A stretch of DNA of 64,000 nucleotides from DASWJZ01 sp963846475 (GTDB lineage: Bacteria > Pseudomonadota > Alphaproteobacteria > Rhizobiales > Afifellaceae): contig CAWJVZ010000004.1 of NCBI GenBank assembly GCA_963846475.1, forward strand, positions 2,294,001-2,358,000. Reading direction: 5' to 3'. The translations under genes were made by a program, and so were the position numbers. The first letter of the stretch is position 1. Every line of letters begins with the position of its first letter. The notes beneath the pieces were generated by a model that worked only from the letters and a program-made list of their open reading frames with translations, did not search any database and had not been told where the DNA came from. Below are positions 35,361-44,509 of the stretch, one piece after another.

Positions 35361-37103
35361 ATGCTCAAGTTCCTGATCCTCGTCGCCGTCCTGTTCGCCG
35401 TCGCGCTCGGCTTCCACTGGCTGAAGGACACCTCCGGCGAGGTGGCGCTCACCATCGGCGACACCGCCTATGTTGTCGACCTGACGACGGCCGCCGTCGC
35501 GCTGATCGCCGCAATCCTGCTGACGATGGGCCTCCTGTGGTTCCTGCAGGAGCTCATCCGCGCGCCGGGCAGCCTGGCGCGCCGCTGGCGCGACCGCAAT
35601 ATCGAGCGCGGGCGCAACGCCGCGAGCCAGGGCCTGATCGCGGTCGCGGCCGGCGACCTCCGCACCGCCGAGCGTGCCACGCAGGAAGCGGCGCGGCGCA
35701 TTCCCGGCCAGCCGCTGGCCCGGCTCCTGCAGGCGCAGACGGCGCAGCTGAAGGGCGACCGCAGCGCGGCACGGCAGATCTTTCAGGAGATGACCGAGGA
35801 TCCCGCCACCCGCATCGCCGGGCTGCGCGGCCTTTACATCGAGGCGGAGCGGGAGGGCGAGCGCGATGCGGCGCATGTCATTGCCGAGCAGGCGCGTATC
35901 GAGGCGCCGTCGGCGCCATGGGCGGCCCGGGCGCTGCTCCGCCACCAGATCGCCGCCGCCGACTGGGACGCGGCGCTGCGGACGCTCGCCGGCGCCGCCG
36001 ACGGCCGCATTCTCGACAAGCGCGCGGCGCGCCGGCAGCGCGCCGTCATCCTGACCGCCCTGGCGTTGGACAGCGAGGCCGGCGAGCCCGACCGCGCCCG
36101 CCAGGCAGCGATCGAGGCGCACGACCTCGCCCCCGATTTGGTGCCGGCCGCCGTCGTAGCCGGCCGGCTGCTGTCGCGCCAGGGCGACATCCGCCGCGCC
36201 GCGCGGGTCCTCGAAACGACCTGGAGGGCCGGCCCGCACCCGGACATCGCCGACGCCTACACCCATATCCGCGCCGGCAACTCGGCGAACGACCGGCTGA
36301 AGCGGGCGGAGCTGCTGCAACGGCTGCGGCCGGATGCCGACGAGGGCCGCCTCGCCGTCGCGCGCGCGGCCATCGACGCGCGCGACTTCTCACGCGCCCG
36401 CGAGGTGCTGACGCCGGTGCTGACCACCCGTCCGACGCAGAATGCGCTGATGGTCATGGCGGAGCTCGAAGAGGCCGAGAGCGGCGACCGCGGCCGCGCC
36501 CGCGAATGGATGGCGAGAGGCGTGCGCGCGCCGCGCGATCCGGTGTGGACCGCCGACGGGATGATTTTGGATAGATGGGCACCGGCCTCGCCGGTCACCG
36601 GCCGAATCGACGCCGTGGAGTGGAAGGTGCCGGTCGCCGAGCTGGAGGGGCCGCGCCTGGAGATCGACGCGGCGGAGCTGCAGCCGGCCGCCTTGCCGGC
36701 GCCGGATTCCACGTCAACCGACGAGGTCGTCGCCGCGGAAGCACAGGCAGGGGCCGCGTCAGCGGCGCCGATCGGGCAGGGCGACGATGTCCAGCAGCCC
36801 TTGCCGCCGGCTCGATCCGCTCCCGCTGCAGCGGCGGCAGCGCCTCTCGCTGCCGTTTCGCCCGTCGCGGCCGAGCCCCAATCCGGGCCGGCACTGCCGG
36901 CGGCGGCGGAGGTGCAGCGGACAAACGGCAGCGGCGGCAGGACGGCGGTGGAAACGATCCCGCCGCCGCATGGCGCGGTGCCGCCCGGCGCCGAACGGGA
37001 ACCGCCGTTCAGCGACCCTCAGCATCCGCGCCCGCCCGACGACCCCGGCATCCCCGAAGCCGAGCCGGCGGAAGAGGAGCCCCGCCGCTTCCGGCTGTTC
37101 TAG
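35361..37103 (+). CDS. hemY: HemY-like protein with TPR repeats
   Basis: 580 residues. Two N-terminal membrane helices (LKFLILVAVLFAVALGFHWL and VALIAAILLTMGLLWFL) joined by DTSGEVALTIGDTAYVVD form the HemY_N domain; TPR-like helices follow to about residue 400. The C-terminal 150 residues are proline/alanine-rich and low-complexity, ending EEEPRRFRLF. Role: poorly defined membrane protein co-occurring with late heme synthesis; not the protoporphyrinogen oxidase also called HemY. It starts 3 bases after the Mic60 stop and so is probably coupled to it. Confidence 0.9.
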   Translation: MLKFLILVAVLFAVALGFHWLKDTSGEVALTIGDTAYVVDLTTAAVALIAAILLTMGLLWFLQELIRAPGSLARRWRDRNIERGRNAASQGLIAVAAGDLRTAERATQEAARRIPGQPLARLLQAQTAQLKGDRSAARQIFQEMTEDPATRIAGLRGLYIEAEREGERDAAHVIAEQARIEAPSAPWAARALLRHQIAAADWDAALRTLAGAADGRILDKRAARRQRAVILTALALDSEAGEPDRARQAAIEAHDLAPDLVPAAVVAGRLLSRQGDIRRAARVLETTWRAGPHPDIADAYTHIRAGNSANDRLKRAELLQRLRPDADEGRLAVARAAIDARDFSRAREVLTPVLTTRPTQNALMVMAELEEAESGDRGRAREWMARGVRAPRDPVWTADGMILDRWAPASPVTGRIDAVEWKVPVAELEGPRLEIDAAELQPAALPAPDSTSTDEVVAAEAQAGAASAAPIGQGDDVQQPLPPARSAPAAAAAAPLAAVSPVAAEPQSGPALPAAAEVQRTNGSGGRTAVETIPPPHGAVPPGAEREPPFSDPQHPRPPDDPGIPEAEPAEEEPRRFRLF

Positions 37104-37191
37104 GTGCCGCCGTCGCGAAAGGTCATTCATGGGCGCCCTCCGTTGCGGTCGGGGGCCGGAGCCAGCGATGTTCGGCGCTCCCCGCGCGCGA

Positions 37192-37207
37192 TGTTTCACG
37201 TGAAATA
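37192..37207. promoter_or_regulatory. parS-like centromere site
   Basis: TGTTTCACGTGAAATA differs from the bacterial parS consensus TGTTTCACGTGAAACA at one position and keeps the central 14-base palindrome TTTCACGTGAAA plus flanks. ParB spreads from such sites, which cluster around the chromosomal origin. It lies 88 bases after hemY in a 508-base gene-free region. Confidence 0.7.
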
Positions 37208-37359
37208 ATTCCTATAGAGTCCGGCTGCCGTTCAGCTTTCCGGAAAATCCTCGATTCCGAACACGGCCGAACCATGCGATGCTCTAGAACGAGCATCGGC
37301 CGAACCGACTCAGAGCAGGCATCCTTGTCTGTCGGCGGCCTGCTTGAGGTAGGCTGATC

Positions 37360-37429
37360 GGCGGACGGCGTGCTGCAGGCATCCGTGGTCTTGAAGAGCG
37401 AGTGCGAGCTTAGCCCGCCGTCCGCCTTT
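37360..37429 (+). other. Long stem-loop ending in a T-run, possible terminator or small RNA
   Basis: GGCGGACGGCG (37,360-37,370) is perfectly complementary to CGCCGTCCGCC (37,416-37,426), which is followed by TTT. The 45-base loop is unusually long for a terminator, so a small structured RNA or an inserted palindromic element are alternatives. The rest of 37,104-37,611 holds no gene I can support. Confidence 0.35.
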
Positions 37430-37611
37430 GGTCGTTCACCCGAACAGTTGCATGGGCACGCGCGAGGCACTGGCGCCGGCACCCTGAGATCGGAACTCCG
37501 GTTTCAACCACCAGCGCGAAGTGACCCGAGGCGTCTCGTCGGCGCCGGCGGCCCGTGCGCCCCGGTGCAGCTTGCCGGGGCGCGAGCAAGCTTGTATGGA
37601 GCGGGCGCGGG

Positions 37612-37687
37612 GCCGCATTAGCTCAGTCGGTAGAGCATCGCATTCGTAATGCGAGGGTCGCTGGTTCGAGTCCGGCATGCGGCACCA
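37612..37687 (+). tRNA. tRNA-Thr (anticodon CGT)
   Basis: A full cloverleaf: acceptor GCCGCAT pairs with ATGCGGC, discriminator A, CCA encoded (37,685-37,687); D arm GCTCAGTCGGTAGAGC; anticodon stem TCGCA/TGCGA with loop TTCGTAA (anticodon CGT); T arm with GGTTCGAGTCC. Its 3' end is immediately followed by integrase-type sequence, so this tRNA is the likely attachment site of the island that follows. Confidence 0.95.
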
Positions 37688-37853
37688 TCTCCCCATCCAG
37701 ACCCGTCCAAGGTCGTCCAGCGGGAGAGTGATTTCATTGACGGTTCAGCGCCTAAGCGTTCGGCAAGGTCTCGACCAATCCGATTGCATCGCGGCGGTTT
37801 GGGGGTCGATTGGGGGCATTGGCGCTGCTACCCCGAGCCTCATACCCCCAGAT

Positions 37854-37898
37854 ATGCCGCTCACCGACACCGCGATCCGCAATACGAAGTGGATAGGA
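37854..37898 (+). pseudogene. Remnant of a tyrosine-recombinase integrase (N-terminus only)
   Basis: ATG at 37854 encodes MPLTDTAIRNTK, the characteristic start of DUF4102-type tRNA-targeting phage integrases, 167 bases after the tRNA-Thr, as expected for such an element. Upstream GGGGGTCGATTGGGGG resembles the G-rich leader often seen before these genes. After about 12-15 codons the sequence changes abruptly into a tRNA-Pro fragment and the remainder of the integrase is missing. Confidence 0.6.
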
Positions 37899-37900
37899 GT

Positions 37901-37948
37901 ACCCCCTGCTCCCAAAGCGGGTGCGCTACCAGACTGCGCTATGCCCCG
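37901..37948 (-). pseudogene. 5' two-thirds of a tRNA-Pro (TGG), truncated
   Basis: On the minus strand from 37,948: CGGGGCATAGCGCAGTCTGG, TAGCGCAC, then an anticodon arm with loop TTTGGGA (anticodon TGG) and GCAGGGGGT. This is the 5' acceptor strand, D arm and anticodon arm of tRNA-Pro; the T arm and 3' acceptor are absent. One anticodon-stem pair is broken (C opposite A). It abuts the integrase remnant and so marks a past recombination between tRNA loci. Confidence 0.72.
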
Positions 37949-38006
37949 AACGCTTGGTCTCTACGGATTTCGGCGTTCAGGGGGAGTTGGCTCGCATGCC
38001 TTCACA

Positions 38007-38153
38007 TTAGCGCGAACAATTGATCGAGCGCGCCTCGCGTGTCCCGGCCACGAGTTCCGCACGAGCCAGGATGCTGAAGTGGGAGGTAAAGTGACCACCC
38101 AGCTCGCGACGCATCAGGAGCCGGAATATTTCGAGGGCTGTCGACTGACGCAT
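38007..38153 (-). pseudogene. Degraded ArsR-type regulator fragment
   Basis: MRQSTALEIFRLLMRREL, a short junction, then HFSILARAELVAGTREARS. The two pieces correspond to the first helix and the recognition helix/wing of ArsR-family repressors, but about 20 residues between them are missing. No intact copy is nearby. The rest of 37,688-38,659 shows no other gene. Confidence 0.4.
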
Positions 38154-38659
38154 CGCGACGAGGGCGACAGCGCCTGAGGCGATGACATTCGTGCGACTCT
38201 CCGCGACGGCTCCAGCATGCCCTGCCACCACCGGCAAGCTTTTCGGGATACGCTCCATATGTGGCGGAGAGCCGGTCGAACAAGTAAGCCGTGCTGGAAA
38301 ATCACGCGGTGCAGTATCGAGAAGGGGCAAGCCAATAGGTGACCGGCTCTCCGCGGTCGGATGACTTCAGGGGCAGTTCGAGACCGAAAGGGCTGCGAAT
38401 AAACGCCATCATTTCCAGCCGCCGGTCGAATCCACCGCCGATCAAGCTGTTGGATCGACCCTGTTGCCAGAGAATAGCCGACGGATCTTGGAAGTCGTAG
38501 ACCCCCAGCGGCGGTTAGCCGTGCGGTGGGCCGCCGCCATCCGGCATCCACCATCCCCATGGGTTGCTTAATGCAAAAAAGACTTGTATAAGTGTGATCC
38601 AGTGTGCATAATGCCCAGTGGAGATTCGCAAGCGCGGAGTTGCAAGGGGAGGTCGGCAC

Positions 38660-40273
38660 ATGCGTTGGCTGAGCGTGCTATCTCATCTAGCGGGGCGGTT
38701 GTTCGGCGCACTCCGGGCGACGGAGGCGATTATCACGCAGACGATCGCGGCTTTCGCCTTGTTGATTTCCTGCGGCGCCTGGGCGAGCGACTTCGGCGAG
38801 CGAAAAGAGATCCTTTTCGGCGAGACAGGCCGCCACGTCGAGGTCCTGCGCTGCCTTCTCGTCGGCGAAGGGGTGCTCGATCGGAAGCAGCGGCTGGGCG
38901 TCGTCTATGACGGGCCGGTGGCCGGCGCCGTGAAGCGCTTCCAAAGCGGCAGCGGCCTAAAACCCGCGGGAAATGTGCGCGGAGCCACCCTTGCTCAACT
39001 CCGCAAGAACACTGCTAACTGGAACACCTGCGTCGAAACGGGATCCACGGCTGCAGGGGCCGGCGACAGCGGCCCCTTAGCACCGATCGCGACGGACATC
39101 GTAGAGCCGGTTCCGATGCCGCCTCGTGCGGCGCCCAGCACAAGCGAGCCTGCTCGGACGCCCAGGCCGCGGCCGATTGCCGAATTGCGCCACGACCCTT
39201 TTTTCTACCCCGACATGGCGGCAGATATGGAAGGGGCCATTGCCCGCTACGAAGCCATCGCCGCGGCCGGCGGCTGGAAGCCGTTCGCCGGCACCGCGTC
39301 GTTCGAACCAGGCAATCCGCACCCCCTGGCCTTGCCATTGTGCGAACGGCTGGCGCTTGAGGGCTACATAGACAGGACATATTGCAGCAACGTTTATGAC
39401 GAAAGGCTCTCCGCGGCCTTGCAACGTTTCCAGCACCATCATCAGCTGCGCCGGTCCGACCGCATCGGCGAAACGACCCTCTCCTTCCTCAACATTTCTG
39501 CCAAGGATAAGCTCAATGCGCTGAGGAAGTCGCTGGACCGGCTGAGGAGCGGCCCCGCCGCCGGGTTCGACTTCCAGAGGAAGAAGAGGTTCATCGTGAT
39601 GAACATCCCGGCCAGCCGGGTCCAGTTCATCGAGAACGGCATTGTTGGAGGTGAATTCAGGGCGACGGTCGGCATGATCACGAATCCCAGCCCGGAACTA
39701 TCGACGGTCGTCAAGTCTATTACGCTTAATCCGATCTGGACGCCGCCAATCTGGTACGCGCGAGCTCAGATTCTTCCCAAATTGCGCGCCGATGCAAGCT
39801 ATTTCGAGCGCAACGGCTACCACGCCCGGCGCGTAAGCAAGACCGGCGAAAGGGGCGAGGTGATCGACCCGCACGGGCTGGACGTGGCCGCAGGCAACTA
39901 TGTCGTGGAACGCAGGCCGGGCGCCGGAAACCCGCTTGGCGCAATGAGGTTCGATATGCCAAACAAGCATTCCGTATACCTGCATTCCACGCCGGATCGC
40001 GGGCAGTTCAGCAGCGCGGTACGCTTCAACTCGCTCGGCTGCGGACGCGTCGAGAACATCGAAGATCTTGCAGTGCTGGTGATCGGCGGCGGCGGCGCGT
40101 GGTCGAAGGCCGATTTGCAGCAAAAGATCCGCAGCCACGACGGCGGCTTAAGGGCCGGCCCGACAATAAAGCTTAATGTTCCGGTTCCGGTCATCTGGCT
40201 CTATCTGACGGCTTGGCCTGTCAGGGACGGAACGATCGAATACCGTCGCGACCGTTATGGCCTGGACCGATGA
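38660..40273 (+). CDS. L,D-transpeptidase, YcbB/LdtD-like
   Basis: 537 residues. Signal peptide to about residue 43 (FALLISCGAWAS), a PG-binding-like segment (about 50-120), a second one (about 220-300, YDERLSAALQRFQHHHQLRR) and a YkuD domain (about 310-475) with His442 in VYLHSTPD and catalytic Cys461 in NSLGCGRVEN. Such enzymes make 3-3 cross-links in peptidoglycan or attach proteins to it. The start ATG 38660 is backed by GGGGAGG; a GTG at 38618 is less likely. It is the first intact gene of the island and a component of its envelope theme. Confidence 0.9.
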   Translation: MRWLSVLSHLAGRLFGALRATEAIITQTIAAFALLISCGAWASDFGERKEILFGETGRHVEVLRCLLVGEGVLDRKQRLGVVYDGPVAGAVKRFQSGSGLKPAGNVRGATLAQLRKNTANWNTCVETGSTAAGAGDSGPLAPIATDIVEPVPMPPRAAPSTSEPARTPRPRPIAELRHDPFFYPDMAADMEGAIARYEAIAAAGGWKPFAGTASFEPGNPHPLALPLCERLALEGYIDRTYCSNVYDERLSAALQRFQHHHQLRRSDRIGETTLSFLNISAKDKLNALRKSLDRLRSGPAAGFDFQRKKRFIVMNIPASRVQFIENGIVGGEFRATVGMITNPSPELSTVVKSITLNPIWTPPIWYARAQILPKLRADASYFERNGYHARRVSKTGERGEVIDPHGLDVAAGNYVVERRPGAGNPLGAMRFDMPNKHSVYLHSTPDRGQFSSAVRFNSLGCGRVENIEDLAVLVIGGGGAWSKADLQQKIRSHDGGLRAGPTIKLNVPVPVIWLYLTAWPVRDGTIEYRRDRYGLDR

Positions 40274-40416
40274 GGTGGATCCCGACGGCGTCACCATGCC
40301 GGAATTGCTAGCGGCAGGTCGTTCGGGAGGACCGGCCCAAGCGCTTAGACGGACGGCGACTTGCGGCGTCTCTCACGCCCCCTGGATCGGCCAAGCCCCT
40401 CAGCAACGGTAGCGGC

Positions 40417-43038
40417 TCAGTTGGCCCGCGGCGGGTCATCGAACCATCGGGCGAGGTCCGCAAGGCCCCGCTCGAATGCCGCGACACACTCGAGCATCAT
40501 TTCTATTTCCTCCGCCGCGCTGAAAAAGCGATCGGCGGGCAAGTTCAGGCCCGCAAGCAGTTTCTTCTGCGGACCGGCAACAAAGCTTTTCTCTATCCCA
40601 AGGAAGTCGGAATAGCGCTTGGAGTATTCGGGGCATGGGACCGGCGGTCGCTCGTCATCGAAGCGGGCGGCAACGCGGTTGTGTAGGCTGGACGCCTCGG
40701 CGAGACGCTTTCTTATGTCGACCTCGATTTCGTCGCGTACGATCTCGAACGCGCGCGACTGCGCCGTTCTCTTCAGAGCTTCCTCCCGGTTCGGCGGAAC
40801 CGTCGCGTGTTTCCGCAGCGCCCCCTCCACCTCCCCCGTCTTCCGCCGGATTCGGTCCCGGATTTCCCGAGCCCAGGTGGAAGACGCCCTACTCAGTTCA
40901 TCAGCCGCCCTGTCCATGATCGCTTGCTTGGGGTCATCGTGCCTCACCCAATCGTCGGCGTGGATGGTGATGGCTCCAATCGGATCGGCTGCTGCCTCCT
41001 CGCGCTCGCGGGCGAGGAGCGCGGCAAGCAACGCGGCACACGCCGGGGGGGCCCACTCAAGCCAATTCGACAGGCTATCCGGCATCGGAAAGTCGCCGAT
41101 ACGACTTCTGACGTAGTCGTCCGTGGCCGTCCTCGTTTCGCCGGCCAGACTGCGCCGGTCGAAACGCGGCGGCAGGCGTTCACCTAGGGCCGCGCGGATC
41201 GCCCTCAGGGGTTCGGTAAGGGCCTCCAGTTGCAAAGCATCCAGCCATGCGGCGGCTTGCGGCACTGCGACGAGTTGGAAAACGCTTTCCCTGGCAGGCT
41301 GAATCACACCGAGCGCCACCGCGGTATCCGACATAGAGGCCCGCCCGCTCGGGATCAGTGCGGCTTCGCAGGCCCAGGCAATCATGTCGGCAACAGCAGG
41401 GTCGGATGATTGCGCGCGAACTTCGTTCAGCCGAAGCACCGTGTCGAGCAGCATGCCGCTTCCGAGGCTGTCAAAGTCGGGCCGTAGGCCGGCATGGATG
41501 ATTTCCCCCGGCTTCGGTTCTACGCCACCGAGCGAAAGCAGAGCCGCCTGAGCTTCGACGTCAGCCTCTTCGAGCCACCGATACGCTGCCGCCCGATCGA
41601 CATTGTCGGCACGAAGCCTGGCATCGAGCGCTGCTGAAAACGCTCTGCCGGGCAGGAACGGATCGTCGTTGCCGCCGATCCGTTGCAGCAGTGATAGGCG
41701 CAGAGCGCCGTCGCTTGCGGCCTCGGCCACCGCGGCATTTGTCAGACGCTCGAAAAAGTGCTGTCGGCGCGGACTGATAAGTTGAGCCAGCTCGGTGCGC
41801 GCCCTGCTGGCCGCTACCGGGCCCGAAGCCATCGAATCGCCCGGAAGTCGCTCTCCAAGCCGATCGACCAACGCATGGATCAAAGCATATTCCTCCACTC
41901 GAGACGCGGCCGACTTGAGGCCGTCGCCAGGGAAGTGTTGAAGCAGTCCGGCGAACCGGCCAATTGCTTCGGAGGCGAAGCTCGGACCGGAAACTCGTTC
42001 GGTTATCCACTCTTCCAATCTATGGAGCCCGGCATCCCGCATCTTCAGCAGCCGCCGATCGGTGGGGAGTCCTTCGATAGAAAGCGGTTCACCGTGCAAA
42101 TCGGAAGGCACAGGCTCAAGATCGAGATCGAGCTGCAAGGCGTGCCAGCTCGATGCGGGAACCGCAAAGGAAGCCTGAAATCCGGCAGCGTCGGAGCGGG
42201 ACAAGGCAAGCCCGGTCGAAACTTCGGGAAACAAGACGATGAAATCGCCCGGGGCCGGATATTTGATCTCGAAACGCGTGCGATTCCGCCCGGGTATCGG
42301 CCTTGCGGGCTCCGCGATATCGTCATCGGGCGCCGGCCCATCCAGGAGGCGCGTCACCGATCGGCGGCTTGCCAGGAGGTTGCGCCTGATGTGCCAAACG
42401 GCGGGCTGCCTCAATCGTACGTTGCGTCGCGATGCGCCGGACGATAGTATCAACGAGTATTTGACGTCGTCATACGGCTCCTTGTACGGGTCAGTTGTTT
42501 CTACCCATGCCTTGAGCTGATCGCCGTCGGCCCCCCCGGCGTGAGCCACCGGCAAGATGCGTCCTCGAGCATCCCTGCGGCTTTGAAGGACCGCGACAGC
42601 CTCGTCCTCGTTCGCGCCTGCGAACGCTAAGCTGATGCGTCCGTGATTCATGCCGATCGTTGCGAGATCAGGGAGATGGCTTGCCTCCGCCGCCCCGGAG
42701 GTGCTGAACGTCAACTTGAGAGCAGGACCCGCCCTGCCGGTCTCGACGCAGCGGAGATATGTCTCGAATTCTCGCCAAGCCGGCGGGACAGCGAATGCCA
42801 GCCAGGTGCGGGGGTGCGAATCGTGGGGGCGCCCCGGCGCATAGAGGAGGCCAGCTTCCCTTCCATCGTCCTGCTTTCCGATTGCAAGGAGCGAGGCTTC
42901 GGGCGGGATGGGCGCGGTGAACAGCAAGAGGACGAGCGTGCTGCGATGCGACGCGCTCGTGGAACGAACTGGATGCGGCCCGAACCAGAACGCCTCGAAC
43001 TGCAAGACCCGACCGGAATTCCTTGCCAGCTCAAGCAT
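40417..43038 (-). CDS. Large hypothetical protein, 873 aa
   Basis: I do not recognise this protein. It has no signal peptide or clear membrane helix. The N-terminal third is strand-rich (LVLLLFTAPIPPEASLLAIG, TWLAFAVPPAWREFETYLRC), the middle and C-terminal parts are helical (AADELSRASSTWAREIRDRI, EIEMMLECVAAFERGLADLA). Start ATG 43038. It is the only minus-strand gene of the island and diverges from the 43259 gene across 220 bases with a dyad-bearing promoter. Intact over 2.6 kb, so under selection. Confidence 0.7.
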   Translation of the reverse strand: MLELARNSGRVLQFEAFWFGPHPVRSTSASHRSTLVLLLFTAPIPPEASLLAIGKQDDGREAGLLYAPGRPHDSHPRTWLAFAVPPAWREFETYLRCVETGRAGPALKLTFSTSGAAEASHLPDLATIGMNHGRISLAFAGANEDEAVAVLQSRRDARGRILPVAHAGGADGDQLKAWVETTDPYKEPYDDVKYSLILSSGASRRNVRLRQPAVWHIRRNLLASRRSVTRLLDGPAPDDDIAEPARPIPGRNRTRFEIKYPAPGDFIVLFPEVSTGLALSRSDAAGFQASFAVPASSWHALQLDLDLEPVPSDLHGEPLSIEGLPTDRRLLKMRDAGLHRLEEWITERVSGPSFASEAIGRFAGLLQHFPGDGLKSAASRVEEYALIHALVDRLGERLPGDSMASGPVAASRARTELAQLISPRRQHFFERLTNAAVAEAASDGALRLSLLQRIGGNDDPFLPGRAFSAALDARLRADNVDRAAAYRWLEEADVEAQAALLSLGGVEPKPGEIIHAGLRPDFDSLGSGMLLDTVLRLNEVRAQSSDPAVADMIAWACEAALIPSGRASMSDTAVALGVIQPARESVFQLVAVPQAAAWLDALQLEALTEPLRAIRAALGERLPPRFDRRSLAGETRTATDDYVRSRIGDFPMPDSLSNWLEWAPPACAALLAALLAREREEAAADPIGAITIHADDWVRHDDPKQAIMDRAADELSRASSTWAREIRDRIRRKTGEVEGALRKHATVPPNREEALKRTAQSRAFEIVRDEIEVDIRKRLAEASSLHNRVAARFDDERPPVPCPEYSKRYSDFLGIEKSFVAGPQKKLLAGLNLPADRFFSAAEEIEMMLECVAAFERGLADLARWFDDPPRAN

Positions 43039-43200
43039 GCGAGCGGATCACAGCGTTGCTAGCGCAGAATCGCTTTTCCAGGGGAAACAAGCGCCTCGTC
43101 TGGTCCAGCGTGCGATCACCCAATCTTCCCCGTCGTGGCTCTGTCCATTGGGCGGCTACCTTTCAAACCGATTATGGATAGGATACGGTTAATAAGAAGC

Positions 43201-43241
43201 TTGACACTGATGCTCCTTGCATATACTGCGTTATGCATCAG
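43201..43241 (+). promoter_or_regulatory. Promoter with overlapping operator-like dyad
   Basis: TTGACA (43,201-43,206) and TATACT (43,222-43,227), 15 bases apart, lie 32 bases upstream of ATG 43259. CTGATGC (43,207-43,213) and its exact complement GCATCAG (43,235-43,241) bracket the -10 box, as expected for a repressor site. The island's own helix-turn-helix protein (44510) is a candidate binder; this is inference. Confidence 0.45.
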
Positions 43242-43258
43242 CGCAAGAACTTCAGCCC

Positions 43259-44311
43259 ATGTCGCAGCGCGACGTATTAATCTTGTTCTGGGGGGAGCCG
43301 CAGGAAACGGCTACGGAGATCTTGCGCGCGATCGGGCCCTCATGGGAGAGCGGCGGCTCCGGCCATCGCCCCTTCGAGCCGCATCCGTCGACAAAGGGTT
43401 GGGACTTGCGATGGACGGTCAATGGCTGGCCCGCTTGGCTCAATTTGCAGCCGGGCGGTCAGCCGGATGGAAATATTCCGCATGCACAGGAAATGGCAGG
43501 CACAGCGTCTCAGTATCCAGATTCGACTCTCAGGCTGGCCGTTCACGGCAGGTATAATGAGCGAGAATCGATAGATGATGAACTGACATTTGTCAGGCTT
43601 GGCCCAGAATTTGGTCGCGGGAAGAAGATCGATAAGCAAGGTGTGATGGACTTTTCAAAGAACAACTCGGGCGGGAAGAGCTTTGATCGGATCGTCTTCT
43701 TCACTGCGATAGATATCGACCCGGCAGGTCTGTCCAGCAAAGACCAGGCACGCGAAGCAGAGCGTGAGGAATTCGATGTCGCAGCCGAAGAGGTTGGCAA
43801 GTGTGCGATAAGCCTGATGCAAGACGGAATTGGCGTACGGGTGGCGATCGCCCTTACCGGATTCGAGCGTGAGTTGGCGAACGTGCGCGGAACGCATGGA
43901 CGGTCGCCGCGTGATTTCGTCCGGAACAGGGATTACGTCCGCGGCGCAATCAAAAGGACGATCGCGAGACGGAGAAGCCTAGGTGATCTGGCGCGGAACT
44001 ATGAGGGGTCGCGAGGGCCGGGCGTGCCACCGATGGCGTTCAGCTTCGTCCTGCCCTGCGGCGTGCATCCTCACGGCTGGCTTAACTACGACAGCCACAA
44101 CCATTTCACCAGGCCGGCGGGCCAAGCCGGCGGCAAAGATGCAAGTCGCTACGACGGGGTGGTTCCTTACTATTGCGCGGATCCGATCGTCACTGCGTTG
44201 GTCGATCGCATCACACCTTATCAACTGACGAGCGCCTTTCTCGTTCAACATTCGGCAAGCCCGAGGCGCAATTCTGTTCAGCGGCTCCGCCGATTGCTCC
44301 GGGTAGGCTGA
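43259..44311 (+). CDS. Hypothetical protein, 350 aa
   Basis: No family recognised. The N-terminus SQRDVLILFWGEPQETATEI looks like a strand-turn-helix of an alpha/beta domain; the centre holds FDRIVFFTAIDIDPAGL and VGKCAISLMQDGIGVRVAIA; the C-terminus has FSFVLPCGVHPHGWLNYDSH and SAFLVQHSASPRRNSV. No signal peptide or membrane helix. ATG 43259 is preferred to an in-frame TTG at 43217 because the promoter boxes overlap the latter. Codon use is less GC-biased than that of the core genes. Confidence 0.65.
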   Translation: MSQRDVLILFWGEPQETATEILRAIGPSWESGGSGHRPFEPHPSTKGWDLRWTVNGWPAWLNLQPGGQPDGNIPHAQEMAGTASQYPDSTLRLAVHGRYNERESIDDELTFVRLGPEFGRGKKIDKQGVMDFSKNNSGGKSFDRIVFFTAIDIDPAGLSSKDQAREAEREEFDVAAEEVGKCAISLMQDGIGVRVAIALTGFERELANVRGTHGRSPRDFVRNRDYVRGAIKRTIARRRSLGDLARNYEGSRGPGVPPMAFSFVLPCGVHPHGWLNYDSHNHFTRPAGQAGGKDASRYDGVVPYYCADPIVTALVDRITPYQLTSAFLVQHSASPRRNSVQRLRRLLRVG

Positions 44312-44383
44312 TGGCGAAGTTGCTTCCCGCGATTCCGCCAAACGCTTGCGACAAGGCGGTTTGGGATCGTTAACTGCAACCCG

Positions 44384-44400
44384 CGGACGGACACCGTCCG
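44384..44400. promoter_or_regulatory. Inverted repeat, possible operator of the helix-turn-helix gene
   Basis: CGGACGG-ACA-CCGTCCG, a perfect 7-base dyad 110 bases before the start of the regulator gene at 44510 and about 70 bases after the preceding gene. It could be an autoregulatory site or a small terminator hairpin; no T-run follows. Confidence 0.3.
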
Positions 44401-44509
44401 CCCCAGCGGGCGTGTTATGCATTGAGCAGCGTGGGGCAAGACGCCAGATGCGCAGAGCATCGTCGGAACTTCGAGCGATTCACTTGGTCGCAGCAGCAGA
44501 GGAACGTTC

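Noticed and set aside
34320..36320. A 666-codon open frame on the minus strand
   Set aside because: Antisense to the Mic60 and hemY genes, which have clear domains; the product is rich in Arg, Gln and Gly without any motif.
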